Below the pieces are notes generated by a model. It ran no database searches. It was not told the origin of the DNA and saw nothing but the letters and a program-made list of their open reading frames with translations. From Pseudomonadota bacterium (GTDB lineage Bacteria; Desulfobacterota; Desulfobacteria; Desulfobacterales; JAHIVH01): DNA of 64,000 nucleotides. Of the stretch, positions 1 to 8,088 are shown one piece after another. The first letter of the stretch is position 1, and each line of letters opens with the position of its first letter. The position numbers and the translations under genes were made by a program. The DNA is taken from positions 124,001-188,000 of the forward strand of contig JAHIVH010000070.1 in the NCBI GenBank assembly GCA_018816735.1, written 5' to 3'.

Positions 1-2
1 AA

Positions 3-1394
3 GAAATCGGAACGGAAGAGCAAAAAAACATGTTCTGTAAAAACCTCTATTCAGGCAAATGGGCAGGCACTATGCTGCTGACCGAACCTGAAGCCGGTTC
101 TGATGTGGGTGCACTGACAACCAAAGCGATCCCCAATGATGACGGCACATACACGATTACCGGAAACAAAATTTTTATTTCCGGTGGTGACCACGATCTG
201 GCGGAAAACATTATCCATCCGGTACTTGCAAGAGTTGAGGGCGATGCACCGGGCACCAAGGGCATTTCATTGTTTCTCGTTCCCAAATACAAGGTAAAGG
301 CAGATGGCAGCCTTGGGGAATGGAACGACGTGGTCTGCACGGGCATTGAACACAAAATGGGGCTGAATGGCAGCGCCACCTGCTCCCTTACACTGGGCGG
401 AAGCGGAAAATGTGTGGGCACGCTCTTGGGTGAGCGAAGCAAAGGCATGCGGTCCATGTTTATCATGATGAATGACGCCCGCCAGCTTGTAGGCCTCCAG
501 GGATTCTCGGTTGCCACCACTGCCTATATCCATGCATTGAATTATTCCCGGGAAAGAATTCAGGGCTCGCATCTTCAGAAACCCAAAGAAGGCGGTGTTC
601 CGATCATTCAGCATCCAGATGTTCGAAGAAACCTCCTGATCATGAAATCCTATGTTGAGGGAATAAGAAGCCTCATTTATTATTCAGGTACGCTTCACGA
701 CAGAATGGCAGTCGCCGAAACAGCCGATGAAAAAAAGTTCTGTGAAGACATGCTGGCCATTTTAACGCCGATCATCAAAGGGTACGGCACAGACAGGACC
801 ATGGATGTTTGCAGTCTGGGGGTTCAGGTGCATGGCGGATATGGATATTGCAGGGACTATCCGGCAGAGCAACTGCTGAGAGACTGTAAAATTTTCCAAA
901 TCTACGAAGGCACAAACGGTATCCAGGCAATGGACCTGCTGGGCCGGAAAATCGGTATGAACAGCGGTAAGCCGTTTATGGCATTCCTGGATGAAATCAG
1001 AAAAACGATCCATGCGGCCAAAACCGTTCCTGAACTCGGAACTCTGGCAGAAATGGCCGGCAATGTATTGGACAAATACAGCGAAACGGTCATGCTCCTG
1101 GGGAAAACAGCCATGTCTGAGGTCATGAAAGCCTTTATTCAGGCCACCCCGCTTCTTGACACAACAGGAGATATGGTTATGGCCTGGATGCTGCTCTGGA
1201 GAGCCAAAACAGCGGCAGACGCGCTTAAAAACAAACCCAAGGCAAAAGATGTCCCGTTTTATGAAGGCCAGATAAAAACATGCGAATTTTTCGTAAGCTC
1301 TCTCCTACCTGTTACTTTAGGAAAACTTGCATCCATAAATGCCCTGAATACAGCGGTTGTGGACATGGATGAAGCCTCCTTCGGAACCAAATAG
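3..1394 (+). CDS. Acyl-CoA dehydrogenase, DmdC-like (5' partial)
   Basis: FAD-dependent alpha,beta-dehydrogenation of an acyl-CoA thioester, the first step of beta-oxidation-type degradation, in the cytoplasm. The reading frame is open through the left edge, so the N-terminal domain lies outside the window; the first ATG at 30 is internal. Visible are the FAD-loop motif TEPEAGSDVG, the HGGYGYCRDYP region, and IYEGTNGIQA, whose Glu matches the catalytic base of medium-chain acyl-CoA dehydrogenases. About 120 residues follow this motif, the C-terminal extension typical of the roughly 600-residue subfamily that includes 3-methylmercaptopropionyl-CoA dehydrogenase. The substrate cannot be read from sequence. 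A strong hairpin follows the stop, so this gene ends its transcription unit. Confidence 0.93.
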   Translation, partial: EIGTEEQKNMFCKNLYSGKWAGTMLLTEPEAGSDVGALTTKAIPNDDGTYTITGNKIFISGGDHDLAENIIHPVLARVEGDAPGTKGISLFLVPKYKVKADGSLGEWNDVVCTGIEHKMGLNGSATCSLTLGGSGKCVGTLLGERSKGMRSMFIMMNDARQLVGLQGFSVATTAYIHALNYSRERIQGSHLQKPKEGGVPIIQHPDVRRNLLIMKSYVEGIRSLIYYSGTLHDRMAVAETADEKKFCEDMLAILTPIIKGYGTDRTMDVCSLGVQVHGGYGYCRDYPAEQLLRDCKIFQIYEGTNGIQAMDLLGRKIGMNSGKPFMAFLDEIRKTIHAAKTVPELGTLAEMAGNVLDKYSETVMLLGKTAMSEVMKAFIQATPLLDTTGDMVMAWMLLWRAKTAADALKNKPKAKDVPFYEGQIKTCEFFVSSLLPVTLGKLASINALNTAVVDMDEASFGTK

Positions 1395-1408
1395 TCTAAA
1401 TTTAACAG

Positions 1409-1440
1409 ATGCCCGGAAAGAATTGTTTTCCGGGCATTTC
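1409..1440 (+). terminator. Hairpin terminator after acyl-CoA dehydrogenase
   Basis: An 11-bp perfect inverted repeat (atgcccggaaa at 1409-1419 and its complement at 1427-1437) with a 7-base loop sits 15 bases after the stop codon. The T-run behind it is short, so termination may be imperfect. Confidence 0.6.
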
Positions 1441-1750
1441 ACGCCATCCTCATTGCAGACGAGCAAAATATAAAACCGGCTATTGCTTTTACAAATGGTT
1501 TTTGATAAATAAAAAGGTGACTATTTTCTCTTCTGTAACTTATTTTACCCGCTCCGGGATATATGATCGGGTCGGGCCCCAGACAGAGTTTGAGACGTAT
1601 TTCGGTTATGACCGGCCGATGATTTCCGTTACTAAATGAGGCAAAAAATAAAATTCAAGATGTTTCTTCATATTTGACATGATGAATAATTTCCAGAGCC
1701 AATTGCATAACAAAAAACCATTGATCGATTAGCAAAGGGGGATTTTTTAT
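1441..1750. other. Intergenic region, no gene seen
   Basis: This stretch carries only a short frame without a ribosome site or recognisable protein. A TTGACA at 1676-1681 lacks a matching -10 box. The ribosome site of the next gene (aaaggggga) lies at its end. I see nothing else. Confidence 0.5.
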
Positions 1751-2689
1751 ATGGCGGAAAAACCTATTTTAAAGATCGGACATCTTAAAATTACGGATCA
1801 TCTTATCCTTGGCGTAACCAAAGATAAGCTTATCAAAACAGAAGAGTCCTTTAAAAGCTTAAGGCTTGCACCTGTCCTTATGAATGGCTGGAATCAGGTG
1901 GCGGATGCATTAACAGACGGGAGTCTGGATGGTGCATTCATCCTTGCCCCCACCGCAATGGATCTGTTCAAATCCGGCGTGAAGCTGAAACTTATTCTTT
2001 TCACTCACAGGTCCGGCAGTATCCTTGTAAAAAGCAAAGCGGCAAACATAAAAAAAATGGAGGATTTCAAGGGCAAAGTCGTATTGATCCCTTACCAGCT
2101 TTCCGTCCATAATATGCTGTTTCATAAATTATTGGCGGATCTGGGCCTTAAACCAGGCATCAGCAGTGATCCGGAAGCAGATGTCATTCTTGAAGTTATG
2201 GCCCCCGGCACCATGCTGGATGCTGTGAAATACGATGAAGAAGGTGAAATCGGCGGCTTCATTGTGGCCGAACCCATCGGGTCGCAGGTCATCGCCGAAG
2301 GATATGGTGAAGAAGTTTGCCTTTCAAAAGATCTATGGCCGGGCCATCCCTGTTGTGTCTTTGTCATGAGAGATGATGTTATCGGGAAACACCCGGATGC
2401 GGTTCAGGAACTGACCAACAGCCTTGTCAGGTCCGGCATGACCATTGAAGAAGATCCGGGAAGAGCGGCTGGGATCGGTGCCGAATTCCTTGGCCAGGAA
2501 GAGGCTGTCATAAAAAGGGTTCTAACGGACCCCCCGGACAGGATAACAACCGACAAACTGTTTCCAACTGTCCAGGAGCTTGAAATGATGCAGAACTATA
2601 TGCAACAATATATGAAAATTATTGATAAAAAAATCGATATGAACACGTTCGTCGACACCCAGTTTGCAAAAGCCGCTGGAGCAAAATAA
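1751..2689 (+). CDS. Cytosolic NrtA/CmpA-like substrate-binding-fold protein
   Basis: A 312-residue protein of the periplasmic-binding-protein type II fold (NMT1/NrtA/CmpA family), without any signal peptide: the sequence starts directly with MAEKPILKIGHLKITDHL. It therefore probably acts in the cytoplasm as a ligand sensor and not as a transport receptor, and no permease or ATPase gene is nearby. Family-type segments are GWNQVADALTDG, DGAFILAPTAMDLF and GFIVAEPI; HPCC is shared with the C-terminal part of the next gene, so the two are paralogues. The ribosome site aaaggggga precedes the ATG. The ligand is unknown. The next gene starts 56 bases downstream, suggesting co-transcription. The fold assignment is fairly safe; the sensing role is inference. 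Confidence 0.8.
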   Translation: MAEKPILKIGHLKITDHLILGVTKDKLIKTEESFKSLRLAPVLMNGWNQVADALTDGSLDGAFILAPTAMDLFKSGVKLKLILFTHRSGSILVKSKAANIKKMEDFKGKVVLIPYQLSVHNMLFHKLLADLGLKPGISSDPEADVILEVMAPGTMLDAVKYDEEGEIGGFIVAEPIGSQVIAEGYGEEVCLSKDLWPGHPCCVFVMRDDVIGKHPDAVQELTNSLVRSGMTIEEDPGRAAGIGAEFLGQEEAVIKRVLTDPPDRITTDKLFPTVQELEMMQNYMQQYMKIIDKKIDMNTFVDTQFAKAAGAK

Positions 2690-2745
2690 CCTATAGCACA
2701 TGAACAGATATCACTTTTGTTTTATATGATCCCAAGGAGGCCAAG

Positions 2746-4122
2746 ATGTCGCTGAACATGAAGATGAACATTCTGATTGTTGATGATTCCGGAACCATGC
2801 GCATGATGTTTAAACAATATATGACCAAAGCCGGTTTTGAAAATTTTGTCATGGCTGTTGACGGTGAGGATGCCATTCAGAAGCTTTCGGAAAATCAGAT
2901 AGACCTGATTATTAGTGACTGGAATATGCCTAATATGGACGGTCTTGAGTTATTAAAATGGGTCCGCCAGGATGAAAAATGTAAAAATATCCCTTTTCTG
3001 ATGGCAACTGCTCAAGGGGACAAGGCCCAGCAGGAACTCGTAAAAACAGAAAAGGGTAACGGTCACATTGCCAAACCGTTTGACTCTGACCAGATCAAGA
3101 AAAAAATTGAAGAGATCTTTGGCATCAAGCAGGCCTCAGACGAAGAAACTGTGGAACGTAAATTCGTTAATGGCAAGGTTGTGATGCGAATCGGGCACAT
3201 TCAGATCACCGATCATCTGGCCCTGGGTGTATTAAAACATAAAATTCAAACCGGTGAAATCACGCCCAAGTATTTTGAGCTTGAGACCATGCGCATGCCC
3301 GGATGGAATCCGATTCAGGATCATCTCGAAAAAGGGAATATTGATGGCGCTTTTGTTTTGGCACCGATTGCCATGGATCTGTTCGCCTTTGATGTGCCGA
3401 TCAAACTCGTCATGCTTGCCCATAAAAATGGAAGCGGGTTTGTCAGAAGCATGAATTACGATAAAACCGTTTATGATTCCCTGAAAAGTTTCTATAAATA
3501 TAAGGTCGTGGATATTCCGCATAAAATGTCCGTTCATAACATGCTGGCTTATAAATTTCTGAAAGACCTGGGACTTAAACCCGGCGTCCCTGGCAAGAAA
3601 GCCATTGATGTGAGATTTGAAGTTGTGCCCCCTATCAAAATGCCTTCTATCATGAAAGAAAATGAAGATGTGGCAGGATTCATGGTCGCAGAGCCGATAT
3701 GCACCAATGCCATTGCCAAGGGAATCGGTCAGATGGAGTTTGCCTCATCATCTCTGTGGGATAATCACCCCTGTTGCGTGGCGGCTTTCAGAGAAGAATT
3801 TATCAATGAATACACAGATGCCGTATATGAATTTTCATCCTTGATTGTTGAAGCTGGTAAAATGATTTCTGAAGACAAGGAAAAGGCATCTGAAATCGCC
3901 GTCAATTTTCTCGATCCGGAAAAAACGATAGGGCTCACAACAGCGGTTCTTTATAAAGTGTTGAGTGAGCCCAAGGGCATCCGAATGGACGACCTGTATC
4001 CCGTCCTTGAGGACCTTGATAAAATTCAAAGATATATGCATGATGAAATGGGTATCGGCAAAATTATCGATCTTGAAAAATTTGTTGACTTGAGATTCGC
4101 CAAGGAGGCATGCAAACCATAA
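2746..4122 (+). CDS. CheY receiver fused to NrtA-like binding domain
   Basis: A 458-residue two-domain protein. Residues 7-125 are a CheY-type receiver with the acidic pair D13-D14, phosphoacceptor D58 in SDWNMPNMDG, and the conserved Lys in IAKPF. Residues from about 145 to the end are an NrtA/CmpA-like binding domain closely resembling the preceding gene (shared segments GWNPIQDHLEKG, DGAFVLAPIAMDLF, LSVHNML versus MSVHNML, HPCC). There is no signal peptide and no membrane segment. The start is fixed by AAGGAGG eight bases upstream. The fusion suggests phosphorylation-coupled sensing of a small ligand, perhaps linked to chemotaxis since DWNMPNMDG is the CheY signature; no kinase is adjacent. 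Function is inference. Confidence 0.85.
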   Translation: MSLNMKMNILIVDDSGTMRMMFKQYMTKAGFENFVMAVDGEDAIQKLSENQIDLIISDWNMPNMDGLELLKWVRQDEKCKNIPFLMATAQGDKAQQELVKTEKGNGHIAKPFDSDQIKKKIEEIFGIKQASDEETVERKFVNGKVVMRIGHIQITDHLALGVLKHKIQTGEITPKYFELETMRMPGWNPIQDHLEKGNIDGAFVLAPIAMDLFAFDVPIKLVMLAHKNGSGFVRSMNYDKTVYDSLKSFYKYKVVDIPHKMSVHNMLAYKFLKDLGLKPGVPGKKAIDVRFEVVPPIKMPSIMKENEDVAGFMVAEPICTNAIAKGIGQMEFASSSLWDNHPCCVAAFREEFINEYTDAVYEFSSLIVEAGKMISEDKEKASEIAVNFLDPEKTIGLTTAVLYKVLSEPKGIRMDDLYPVLEDLDKIQRYMHDEMGIGKIIDLEKFVDLRFAKEACKP

Positions 4123-4257
4123 AAAAAACTAAAGTATCAGGTGAAACATTACCGATAAATAATAAATAAATATGAATATGTTGAACTGATCACTTTTGAC
4201 CATTTAAACGTTTATTTGCCTGACCATGTAAAACCACGGGCAGGAAGGGCTTACCCC

Positions 4258-5001
4258 ATGAAGATAACAGACCCCGATATTATCAAAAGAGGCGAACAGG
4301 ATTTAATGAATGCAATCAGGGAGAAACTGGACTGGGAAATCATTGAAGGCCTGAACAGGGAAAAGTTAAATCCTGGGAATCTGGAATGTAAAAACGGCGA
4401 CATTGTTGTCCATGAAAATAAAGTCGCCTATAAAATGGATTTTGAAATAAAGATCGGCTTCAGCGTCCTGTTTGACAGGGAAGGAAATATCATTCCTGCA
4501 AATGGGTCTTCCGTCCCGGAAAAAGAACCCATAAGGGAAAGTGCACCTGAAATTATGGAACCGGAGGAAAGTGCTGTTATTGAGTTTAACGAAGATGATA
4601 TTTCAGATGAAGCAATTGCTGATATTGAAAAAGAACTTACGGATATAGACGCTTTTCACAAAGAAGCCGATGACATTCTGGCCTCTCTTGGGGCTGATGC
4701 GGAGATAGGCATACCTCAAAAAATTGACATGGAAACAAAAGCCGAATTCAATGAACCGGACCTTGATGATGCTGACCTGTTTGAGGATCTTGAACTGCCG
4801 TCAGATGAAGAACTTGGCATGCCTGAAGAGTTAACTTCAGATAATACAGATGCGCTTAAAGATGCTTTGGCAAAAAGCAAGGAATTCTGGCTCCCCAAAG
4901 ATGAAACACCGCAAAAACAGGCCCAGGTGATTGATATGCCGGAAAAGGACGAACTGAAGTCGGCCTTTGCCAAGAGTCAGAACTTCTGGCTTCAGAAGTA
5001 G
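4258..5001 (+). CDS. Acidic protein with C-terminal FWL repeats, unknown
   Basis: A 247-residue protein I do not recognise. The N-terminal ~75 residues (MKITDPDIIKRGEQDLMN onward) look globular, with a beta-rich stretch ending FDREGNIIP. The next ~120 residues are strongly acidic and probably disordered. The C-terminus has two copies of a motif, ALAKSKEFWLPK and AFAKSQNFWLQK, spaced about 33 residues apart; such repeats look like docking peptides. I chose the ATG at 4258, preceded by AGGAAGG, over the upstream TTG at 4216. It follows the CheY-NrtA fusion by 135 bases and ends at a clear terminator, so it may be part of the same unit. Confidence 0.75.
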   Translation: MKITDPDIIKRGEQDLMNAIREKLDWEIIEGLNREKLNPGNLECKNGDIVVHENKVAYKMDFEIKIGFSVLFDREGNIIPANGSSVPEKEPIRESAPEIMEPEESAVIEFNEDDISDEAIADIEKELTDIDAFHKEADDILASLGADAEIGIPQKIDMETKAEFNEPDLDDADLFEDLELPSDEELGMPEELTSDNTDALKDALAKSKEFWLPKDETPQKQAQVIDMPEKDELKSAFAKSQNFWLQK

Positions 5002-5013
5002 TGATATCACCGG

Positions 5014-6207
5014 ATGATTTGTACCGGTAATCCCATAAATATAAGGATCTGTCAGATACAGGCAGATCCTTTTTCTTTTTCCCGAAAGGCCCACCGTTCC
5101 TTTTTATTTCTTTTTCTTCTGATCCTGATTATTTTTTCAGGCTGTACGAAGAAACCTGTTGGACACTTACCTGAAGAAGCCCTCCAGCGTATTGGGATTA
5201 GCCCGTATGAGGAGGCAGACCGCCTTTTCAGAAAGGACAAATACTGGCTGGGTGGCGATGGTGCATCCTCTGTTGATATAGGAAACGGAAAAGTGCTCTG
5301 GCTCTTTGGTGACAGTTTTATTGGTACAGGCGAACATAGAGACAGACATCAGTCGGTGATGATCCGGAACAGCATCGCCATTCAGGAAGGCTATGACCCG
5401 GTGCACGCGACGATTCATTTTTACTGGCATCATAAAAACAACAAACCATCGCCTTTTTTTCCATGTGATGAAAACGAGTATGTATGGCCGGCCGATGGCA
5501 TCGTCATCCGTGGCAAACTTTTTATTGCCCTGATGATCATAAATAAAGGGCGGAATGCACTTGGTTTTGAAATCAAAAACTGGCAATGCGTATCGGTCGA
5601 AGACCACGCCATTTTTCCTGAAAGATGGGTGATTTCTTATCTAAATATGCCGGAACCGCCTTCAGGACTGCCTCTTGTTTTATCCACTTTCCTGGTGGAA
5701 AAAAAATATATCTATGGTTTTTTCACGCATACAAAAACCCACGATATCTATCTTGGAAGATGGCAGATCAATGATTTCTGCGATGGAAATCTGATGAAAC
5801 TCGCCTGGTGGTCTGAAAAAACCCATAAGTGGCAAAGACCTGACAGTAAAGCCGATGGGGTATCTCCCATCCTGTCAGGCGGTCAAATGGAATTTACGGT
5901 TGAATGGCACCCTTTCCTGAAAAAATATATGCTGATCCAGTCTGAAGGGTTCGGGAATACCGCAATAGGCATGAGAGTAGCAGAAAAACTGACCGGTCCC
6001 TGGTCTTCTTTCAGGCCTTTTTTCCAGACAGTCAAAACGAACCATCCCGGTATTATCACCTATGCGGCCAAATCCCACCCGGAACTCGACGGCGCATCGA
6101 TTGTCCTCACCTATGCCGTGAACAGTCTTGACTTTGAAGAAGTCCTGACAAATAATCAGATATATTTTCCGGTGTTTTTGAAAGGGATGATTCATAATGA
6201 AAAATAA
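5014..6207 (+). CDS. Lipoprotein with DUF4185/glycosidase-like beta-propeller
   Basis: A 397-residue exported lipoprotein. A basic stretch (SRKAHRS), a hydrophobic core and a lipobox-like IIFSGC at about residues 39-44 precede the mature part, so the mature protein begins at that Cys. WLGGDGASSVDIGNGKVLW followed by FGDSFIG resembles the first blade of DUF4185/DUF5005-type five-bladed propeller proteins related to glycoside hydrolases; this assignment is tentative. The ATG at 5014 is the only conventional start in frame, but it lacks a good ribosome site and the upstream terminator falls within the first codons, so the true start or expression mode is unclear. The C-terminus overlaps the tyrosine phosphatase gene by 11 bases. 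Confidence 0.75.
   Translation: MICTGNPINIRICQIQADPFSFSRKAHRSFLFLFLLILIIFSGCTKKPVGHLPEEALQRIGISPYEEADRLFRKDKYWLGGDGASSVDIGNGKVLWLFGDSFIGTGEHRDRHQSVMIRNSIAIQEGYDPVHATIHFYWHHKNNKPSPFFPCDENEYVWPADGIVIRGKLFIALMIINKGRNALGFEIKNWQCVSVEDHAIFPERWVISYLNMPEPPSGLPLVLSTFLVEKKYIYGFFTHTKTHDIYLGRWQINDFCDGNLMKLAWWSEKTHKWQRPDSKADGVSPILSGGQMEFTVEWHPFLKKYMLIQSEGFGNTAIGMRVAEKLTGPWSSFRPFFQTVKTNHPGIITYAAKSHPELDGASIVLTYAVNSLDFEEVLTNNQIYFPVFLKGMIHNEK
5043..5080 (+). terminator. Rho-independent terminator
   Basis: Arms at 5043-5053 and 5061-5071 (aaggatctg paired with cagatcctt, one G-U pair added) are followed by a T-rich run. It lies 41 bases after the acidic-protein gene, yet inside the apparent 5' end of the next reading frame. 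Confidence 0.75.
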
Positions 6208-7213
6208 AATACGCCAAGACGTTCATGCAGAACGAACGGATAATGCCACGATACGAATTTCATGGCAGAACAAAAAAGAATTGCTTAAAGATCTTACCAT
6301 TTATAAAAGCACCTCACCCGATGGAATCGAAACAATAACGGCTGCAGAAAAAAGTGACGGGAAACCCCATGTGGATATTACCGGTCTTGATCCGGACCAG
6401 AGATATTATTTTAAGATAGTTTCAAACGGATTTAAGGAAATAATTGTAAGCGAACGAAAAGTCTCCTGTGAAGGGACGTTTAACTTCAGGGACATGGGCG
6501 GCTATGAGACCCGTGATGGCCTCAAGACAAAATGGGGATGTATTTTCCGGTCTGATGGCCTGTCAAACTTATCTGACAGAGGCATCAGACAATTTAAAAA
6601 TGTTGGTATTAGGTATGTTATTGACTTACGAACCGAAGACGAGGTGGGCACATCACCGGATAAACTGCCATCAGATATGTCAATTGCATACGATCATCTG
6701 CCTGTAAAACACGGCGAATTCAATTTTGTTCATGCCATGAAACGTTTGAAAAACGGCGATGCAGGCTGGCTGAGCGAAGCCTATATGGTGAAAGGATACA
6801 TCAACAGCCTTGAAACATATGCCAGTACATGGGGAACTGCTCTGAAGAAAATGGCCGCCAAAGGGAATCATCCGTTGGTGTTTCACTGCACAGGCGGCAA
6901 GGACCGGACCGGTACACTGGCGACACTCCTCCTCCTCTCTCTTGGGGTTCCTTCTGAAACCATTATTCACGACCACCAGCTTTCGAATGTATACATTGCT
7001 GACATGCTGCCGTTTATTTTTGAACGCGTGAAATCATACGGGCTTGATCCCAAACAGGTGGAACCTTATTTTATTGCACCCTTGAAAGGAATAAATGCCC
7101 TTCTTTCACATATAGAAAACACGTATGGGCATGCGGAAAAGTATCTTCTCAACAGATGTGGATTAACAAAAGAAACTTTAAGTCATCTAAAGAAAAATCT
7201 GCTTGAAGATTAG
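6197..7213 (+). CDS. Tyrosine-specific phosphatase, dual-domain
   Basis: A 338-residue protein. The N-terminal ~85 residues form a fibronectin-III-like beta domain (ITGLDPDQRYYFKI), and the rest is a Y_phosphatase3-type tyrosine phosphatase. Early motif FNFRDMGGYETRDG and DLRTEDE are typical, and the active-site loop is FHCTGGKDRTGT (Cys nucleophile, Arg phosphate binder). No signal peptide is evident. It overlaps the preceding lipoprotein gene by 11 bases, so the pair is translationally coupled. It removes phosphate from Tyr or other phospho-esters; the substrate is unknown. The start has gaaaggga upstream. Confidence 0.88.
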   Translation: MKNKIRQDVHAERTDNATIRISWQNKKELLKDLTIYKSTSPDGIETITAAEKSDGKPHVDITGLDPDQRYYFKIVSNGFKEIIVSERKVSCEGTFNFRDMGGYETRDGLKTKWGCIFRSDGLSNLSDRGIRQFKNVGIRYVIDLRTEDEVGTSPDKLPSDMSIAYDHLPVKHGEFNFVHAMKRLKNGDAGWLSEAYMVKGYINSLETYASTWGTALKKMAAKGNHPLVFHCTGGKDRTGTLATLLLLSLGVPSETIIHDHQLSNVYIADMLPFIFERVKSYGLDPKQVEPYFIAPLKGINALLSHIENTYGHAEKYLLNRCGLTKETLSHLKKNLLED

Positions 7214-7252
7214 CCGGGCTGAAACATCCTTTGGGGCTTTTTTAATGCAAGC

Positions 7253-7298
7253 AAAAAAACGCAGGAAAATCGAACATAAAGCTATCGATTTTCCTGCG
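7253..7298 (-). terminator. Strong minus-strand terminator
   Basis: A 14-bp perfect inverted repeat (7260-7273 and 7285-7298) with an 11-base loop. Read on the minus strand it is followed by seven T, so it ends the lipoprotein gene at 7319. It may also stop readthrough from the phosphatase gene. Confidence 0.85.
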
Positions 7299-7318
7299 GA
7301 ATTTAATAAAGCTGCGCT

Positions 7319-7897
7319 TTAAATACTCAATAAACCATACTGCTCAAACAAGTCGCAGTCCGCTTTCGCTCCTGAAATATCCGACTCGCTGGCTTTTTTG
7401 AGAACAAGTGTGGAGGTGCATCCCTCTTCATCCACATCTTGTGTAACAAGTGTCAATGTGTCTCCAGATATCTCAAATGTGCCTGTGCTGCCATCCGAAC
7501 CTGTTATGGTATTGCCACTCATGGTATAGGATTCTTCACTCTCCGCACAATAATAAATACCATCTTCACCTAAAAGTGGGGTTACATTGGACAGACTGAT
7601 ATAGTAAAGTTGGGTGCTAGCTGTTAACTTAACATACCCGCCAATTATGCCAAAACCAGTATCATATGGTAATTCAGTCGGAACCACATCCCCGCTCCCG
7701 CAATCTTCTGTCACGGATTTCAGTTCCCAAACACCGACAATCGAATTGGTTGACCCACCATCACCTTCATCATCGCCACCGCCGCCACCGCTGCTGCTGC
7801 TACATCCAAAGCTTATCAACGCCGTCAGGCAGAAAACGGCAATCAGACTCAAAGCCGGTATTTTCATTTTTCCCATAAGTTTTTTAAACGAACCCAT
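7319..7897 (-). CDS. Small lipoprotein, lipocalin-like
   Basis: A 192-residue predicted lipoprotein. It has a basic N-terminus (GSFKKLMGKMK), a hydrophobic core and the lipobox LISFGC, followed by a Ser/Gly/Asp-rich linker (SSSSGGGGGDDEGDGG) that tethers the mature domain. The remainder, starting SIVGVWELKSVTE, resembles lipocalin-like domains found in many deltaproteobacterial lipoproteins (IVGxW start, later alternating beta strands and GNTITGSDG). AGGGAGG lies eight bases before the ATG. It is a single-gene unit ended by a strong terminator. The function is unknown; outer-membrane or periplasmic location is inferred. Confidence 0.8.
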   Translation of the reverse strand: MGSFKKLMGKMKIPALSLIAVFCLTALISFGCSSSSGGGGGDDEGDGGSTNSIVGVWELKSVTEDCGSGDVVPTELPYDTGFGIIGGYVKLTASTQLYYISLSNVTPLLGEDGIYYCAESEESYTMSGNTITGSDGSTGTFEISGDTLTLVTQDVDEEGCTSTLVLKKASESDISGAKADCDLFEQYGLLSI

Positions 7898-8088
7898 TTA
7901 CATGCCTCCCTTTTGTTCAGTGTAAAATTGATATTCCGCTTGTTTCAGATAAGAGATATCGTATTACCTACATCCTATGGCGGAATTTGTCAAATGTAAC
8001 AGAAATGAATTTATCGACAAAGGTGGATTGAAATTGCAGGCAATATCTTTCAGGAAAAAGCAGCAAAGCCCTTTTTAATGCGATAGTG

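Noticed and set aside
1409-1639. 76-codon frame after the acyl-CoA dehydrogenase
   Set aside because: It starts in the terminator stem, has no ribosome site and no protein-like composition.
4216-4257. TTG-initiated N-terminal extension of the acidic protein
   Set aside because: No ribosome site there, while the ATG at 4258 follows AGGAAGG.
7614-7925. Ser/Pro-rich frame on the plus strand
   Set aside because: It is the antisense of the lipoprotein's Ser/Gly linker and signal peptide.
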